8,458 nucleotides of DNA, taken from positions 1 through 8,458 of the forward strand of contig CAYYBZ010000027.1 in the NCBI GenBank assembly GCA_964470285.1. Reading direction: 5' to 3'. This DNA is from CAYYBZ01 sp964470285 [NCBI: uncultured Oligoflexia bacterium] (GTDB taxonomy: Bacteria; Bdellovibrionota_G; CAYYBZ01). Below are positions 7,263 through 8,458 of the stretch, in pieces (the stretch's first letter is position 1; the number at the start of each line of letters is the position of its first letter). A program made the position numbers and the translations under genes. The notes beneath the pieces were generated by a model. It did not search any database. It was not told the origin of the DNA and saw only the letters and a program-made list of their open reading frames with translations.

Positions 7263-7283
7263 AAAAAAAAGGACAAAGTCCCC
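7263..7283 (-). terminator. Terminator-like hairpin with T8 tract upstream of the composite gene
   Basis: On the minus strand GGGGAC-TTT-GTCC is followed by eight T. The stem has four Watson-Crick pairs and can be extended by two G-U pairs into the T tract. It lies about 40 nt before the GTG start. A weak -10-like GATAAT is at 7311-7306, so the hairpin may sit in the leader as an attenuator. Alternatively it stops read-through from asd across the inverted lipoprotein gene. The short stem keeps confidence low. Confidence 0.35.
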
Positions 7284-7345
7284 ATCTGCCTTTAATTTTG
7301 ACAATATTATCATATAAATCAACCTTAAGCATAAACTTTAGACTA

Positions 7346-7374
7346 TTTTCAAAATCCCACAATTGAAGTATAAT
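7346..7374 (+). promoter_or_regulatory. Promoter of the lipoprotein gene
   Basis: TTTTCA (7346-7351, four of six matches to TTGACA) is separated by 17 bp from a consensus TATAAT (7369-7374). Only 8 nt separate the -10 box from ATG 7383, and no Shine-Dalgarno is present, so the predicted transcript would be leaderless or nearly so. Confidence 0.55.
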
Positions 7375-7382
7375 TAGTTATT

Positions 7383-7901
7383 ATGATTAGAAAAATACTT
7401 AGTCTGTCTTTAATTGCCCTTTTCTTCTTCTTTTCAGGCTGCCAGCTTGAAGACATTATTGCAAGAATGGAAGGCAGTATCGGTGTAGAAGGAAATATGG
7501 GAACCGAGCAGCAGCAGTTCTTTACTGACACCGGTTTTGACCGTTTCTCTTTCAATACTCAGGGAGAAGAATCCTCAACGCAGATTATTCTGACATTTGA
7601 TAATCTTGCCGGGGAATTCATGTCTTTCATACTTTCTGCCCAGAATGAAGGAGGCGATGACATAGATTCTATGTTCGGAACGGGCTCATACTCAATAAAC
7701 GGCTCTTCAAATAAATTTGAAGGAACAGTATTTCTCGGGAATCAGGGCAGAACTTTTTCCGGAAGTACCGGAGACTGCAATATTGAAATCTTCACGATTC
7801 AAAGCAACCGGGTAACGCAGTTAAAAGGGGCTTTCGATATAAAACTCAATGAAGGCGGAAGCCTTAATGGCTGGTTTCAGTACCAAGGAAATACACAATA
7901 A
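7383..7901 (+). CDS. Small outer-membrane lipoprotein of unknown function
   Basis: A 172-residue protein with a clear lipoprotein signal: basic MIRK, a hydrophobic Phe-rich core, and a lipobox FSGC giving acylated Cys20. The residue after Cys is Gln, not Asp, which by the usual rule for Gram-negatives favours the outer membrane. The mature part is rich in Gly, Ser, Asn and Phe with alternating hydrophobics (GSYSINGSSNKFEGTVFLG, given in part, and later FDIKLNEGGSLNGWFQYQG). This suggests an all-beta sandwich; similar patterns occur in small lipoproteins of unknown function, and I do not recognise the family. Two Cys besides the lipidated one are not obvious beyond a single Cys in TGDCNIE. It diverges from the composite protein gene and ends 7 bp before the convergent asd stop, with no hairpin between. 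Confidence 0.82.
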   Translation: MIRKILSLSLIALFFFFSGCQLEDIIARMEGSIGVEGNMGTEQQQFFTDTGFDRFSFNTQGEESSTQIILTFDNLAGEFMSFILSAQNEGGDDIDSMFGTGSYSINGSSNKFEGTVFLGNQGRTFSGSTGDCNIEIFTIQSNRVTQLKGAFDIKLNEGGSLNGWFQYQGNTQ

Positions 7902-7908
7902 CAAAAAA

Positions 7909-8283
7909 TCACATCGCGGCTAAACACTCAAGTATCTGAACAGCGTTCAAGGCCGCTCCCTTCCTAAGATTGTCGGCCACTATCCACATGTTTATACAAT
8001 TCTTTCTAGATAAGTCATCGCGTATCCTGCCTATAAAAACATCGTCCGTACCCTGGGCGTCCAGAGGGAGTGGATACTCCATTTTAAGAGGATCATCCAC
8101 AACGGTTACACCCGAAGCTTCGGAAAGGATCTCCCTAACCTTTTGAGCTCCCAACTTCTTTTCGGTTTCGATATTTACGGTCTCACAATGACAGCTGAAA
8201 ACGGGAACACGTACCGCGGTAACTGATATTCCCATTTCAGGTTCACCCATAATTTTCCTTGTTTTCCATATATATTTTTCCAT
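7909..8283 (-). CDS. asd: Aspartate-semialdehyde dehydrogenase, C-terminal fragment (5' part missing or disrupted)
   Basis: These 124 residues match only the C-terminal third of Asd (full length about 330-340), which reduces aspartyl phosphate to aspartate semialdehyde for lysine/diaminopimelate, threonine and methionine synthesis. Visible family motifs are WKTRKIMG (6-13), RVPVF (25-29) with His32 in place for the substrate site, VNIETEKKL (36-44), VVDDP, YPLPLDAQG, VGRIR-like IGRIRDD, and the near-invariant ADNLRKGAALNAVQ. The usual GHSE reads CHCE here. The N-terminal NAD-binding and catalytic-Cys domains are absent: upstream of ATG 8283 this frame reaches a TAA at 8323-8325, and the other two minus-strand frames show no Asd-like sequence. 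Homology ends in a 14-bp tandem duplication and TA tract. The ATG is probably not a real start. This is either a pseudogene or a damaged or chimeric sequence end. Confidence 0.8.
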   Translation of the reverse strand: MEKYIWKTRKIMGEPEMGISVTAVRVPVFSCHCETVNIETEKKLGAQKVREILSEASGVTVVDDPLKMEYPLPLDAQGTDDVFIGRIRDDLSRKNCINMWIVADNLRKGAALNAVQILECLAAM

Positions 8284-8289
8284 ATATAT
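8262..8289. repeat. Perfect 14-bp tandem duplication with TA tract
   Basis: The unit ttttccatatatat occurs twice head to tail (8262-8275 and 8276-8289) and continues into further TA steps. Since 14 is not a multiple of 3, the duplication shifts frame. It lies exactly where Asd homology is lost. Confidence 0.85.
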
Positions 8290-8458
8290 ATAAGTATCGA
8301 GTGAGTATGAGCTGTAAGGTGATTATGAGTTCCGATTTGTGAGAGACACAAAAATCCTTGCTGTATACAGTAGGACAGGAGGAACGTATTTTCCACAGGA
8401 AATGAAGGGGGTAGAGACACATTTCGTATATTTTTGTAGGGATTTCCACATTGACATT
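8290..8458. other. Unassigned sequence at the right edge
   Basis: No recognisable protein is found in any frame. One minus-strand frame is open to the edge, but its residues do not resemble the middle of Asd or any family I know. It contains a 10-bp palindrome CTGTATACAG (8361-8370) and TTTCC-ACA-GGAAA. Its look differs from the neighbouring genes. It may be foreign or chimeric sequence. Confidence 0.4.

Noticed and set aside
7298-7303. Consensus TTGACA on the plus strand upstream of the lipoprotein gene
   Set aside because: No -10 hexamer follows at 15-19 bp. The TATAAT at 7369 is too far away and has its own -35 at 7346.
8361-8370. CTGTATACAG palindrome as an operator or SOS-like box
   Set aside because: It is short, in unassigned sequence of doubtful origin, with no gene start next to it, and it does not match the E. 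coli LexA box spacing.
8175-8449. Two minus-strand ORFs overlapping the asd fragment at the right edge
   Set aside because: Neither resembles the missing Asd region. The spacing from a chance YPL in one frame to TRKIMG is about 50 codons, against about 30 expected in Asd, so I do not call a frameshifted asd.

Overview
The window looks like chromosomal DNA from a moderately AT-rich Gram-negative bacterium. It encodes a predicted outer-membrane-type beta-barrel, a lipoprotein with a clear lipobox, and a polysaccharide flippase with nucleotide-sugar enzymes. A PilZ domain of the type common in Myxococcus and other deltaproteobacteria, and an asd gene lying near truA, lean towards a deltaproteobacteria-like lineage. 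That placement is an inference of low confidence.

Layout, left to right. Positions 1-2788 (minus strand) form a three-gene cluster read from right to left: a small PilZ protein (2414-2788), a WbpA-type UDP-GlcNAc 6-dehydrogenase (1038-2366) and a Wzx-like flippase that runs off the left edge (from 1031). A 174-bp divergent intergenic region separates it from galE (2963-3946, plus strand), whose 3' end overlaps the convergent truA (3930-4667, minus) by 17 bp. Three bases upstream of truA is the stop of an 850-codon minus-strand ORF (4671-7223). It joins a secreted beta-propeller / Ig-like / fibronectin III protein with a Cys-helix-basic tail to a second signal-like segment and an outer-membrane beta-barrel. 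A 159-bp divergent region follows, then a small plus-strand lipoprotein gene (7383-7901). Last is a minus-strand fragment (7909-8283) encoding only the C-terminal third of aspartate-semialdehyde dehydrogenase. Its homology stops at a 14-bp tandem duplication and TA-rich tract, and the final ~170 bp matches nothing I recognise.

How the genes fit together. The left cluster plus galE would make and export a surface polysaccharide: GalE and WbpA prepare UDP-sugars, Wzx flips lipid-linked units, and the PilZ protein may link the cluster to cyclic-di-GMP. The right half combines housekeeping genes (truA, asd) with two cell-envelope proteins of unknown role. I see no CRISPR array, tRNA, rRNA, transposase or phage gene. 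The points most worth a second look are the composite 850-residue protein and the abrupt loss of asd at the right edge.
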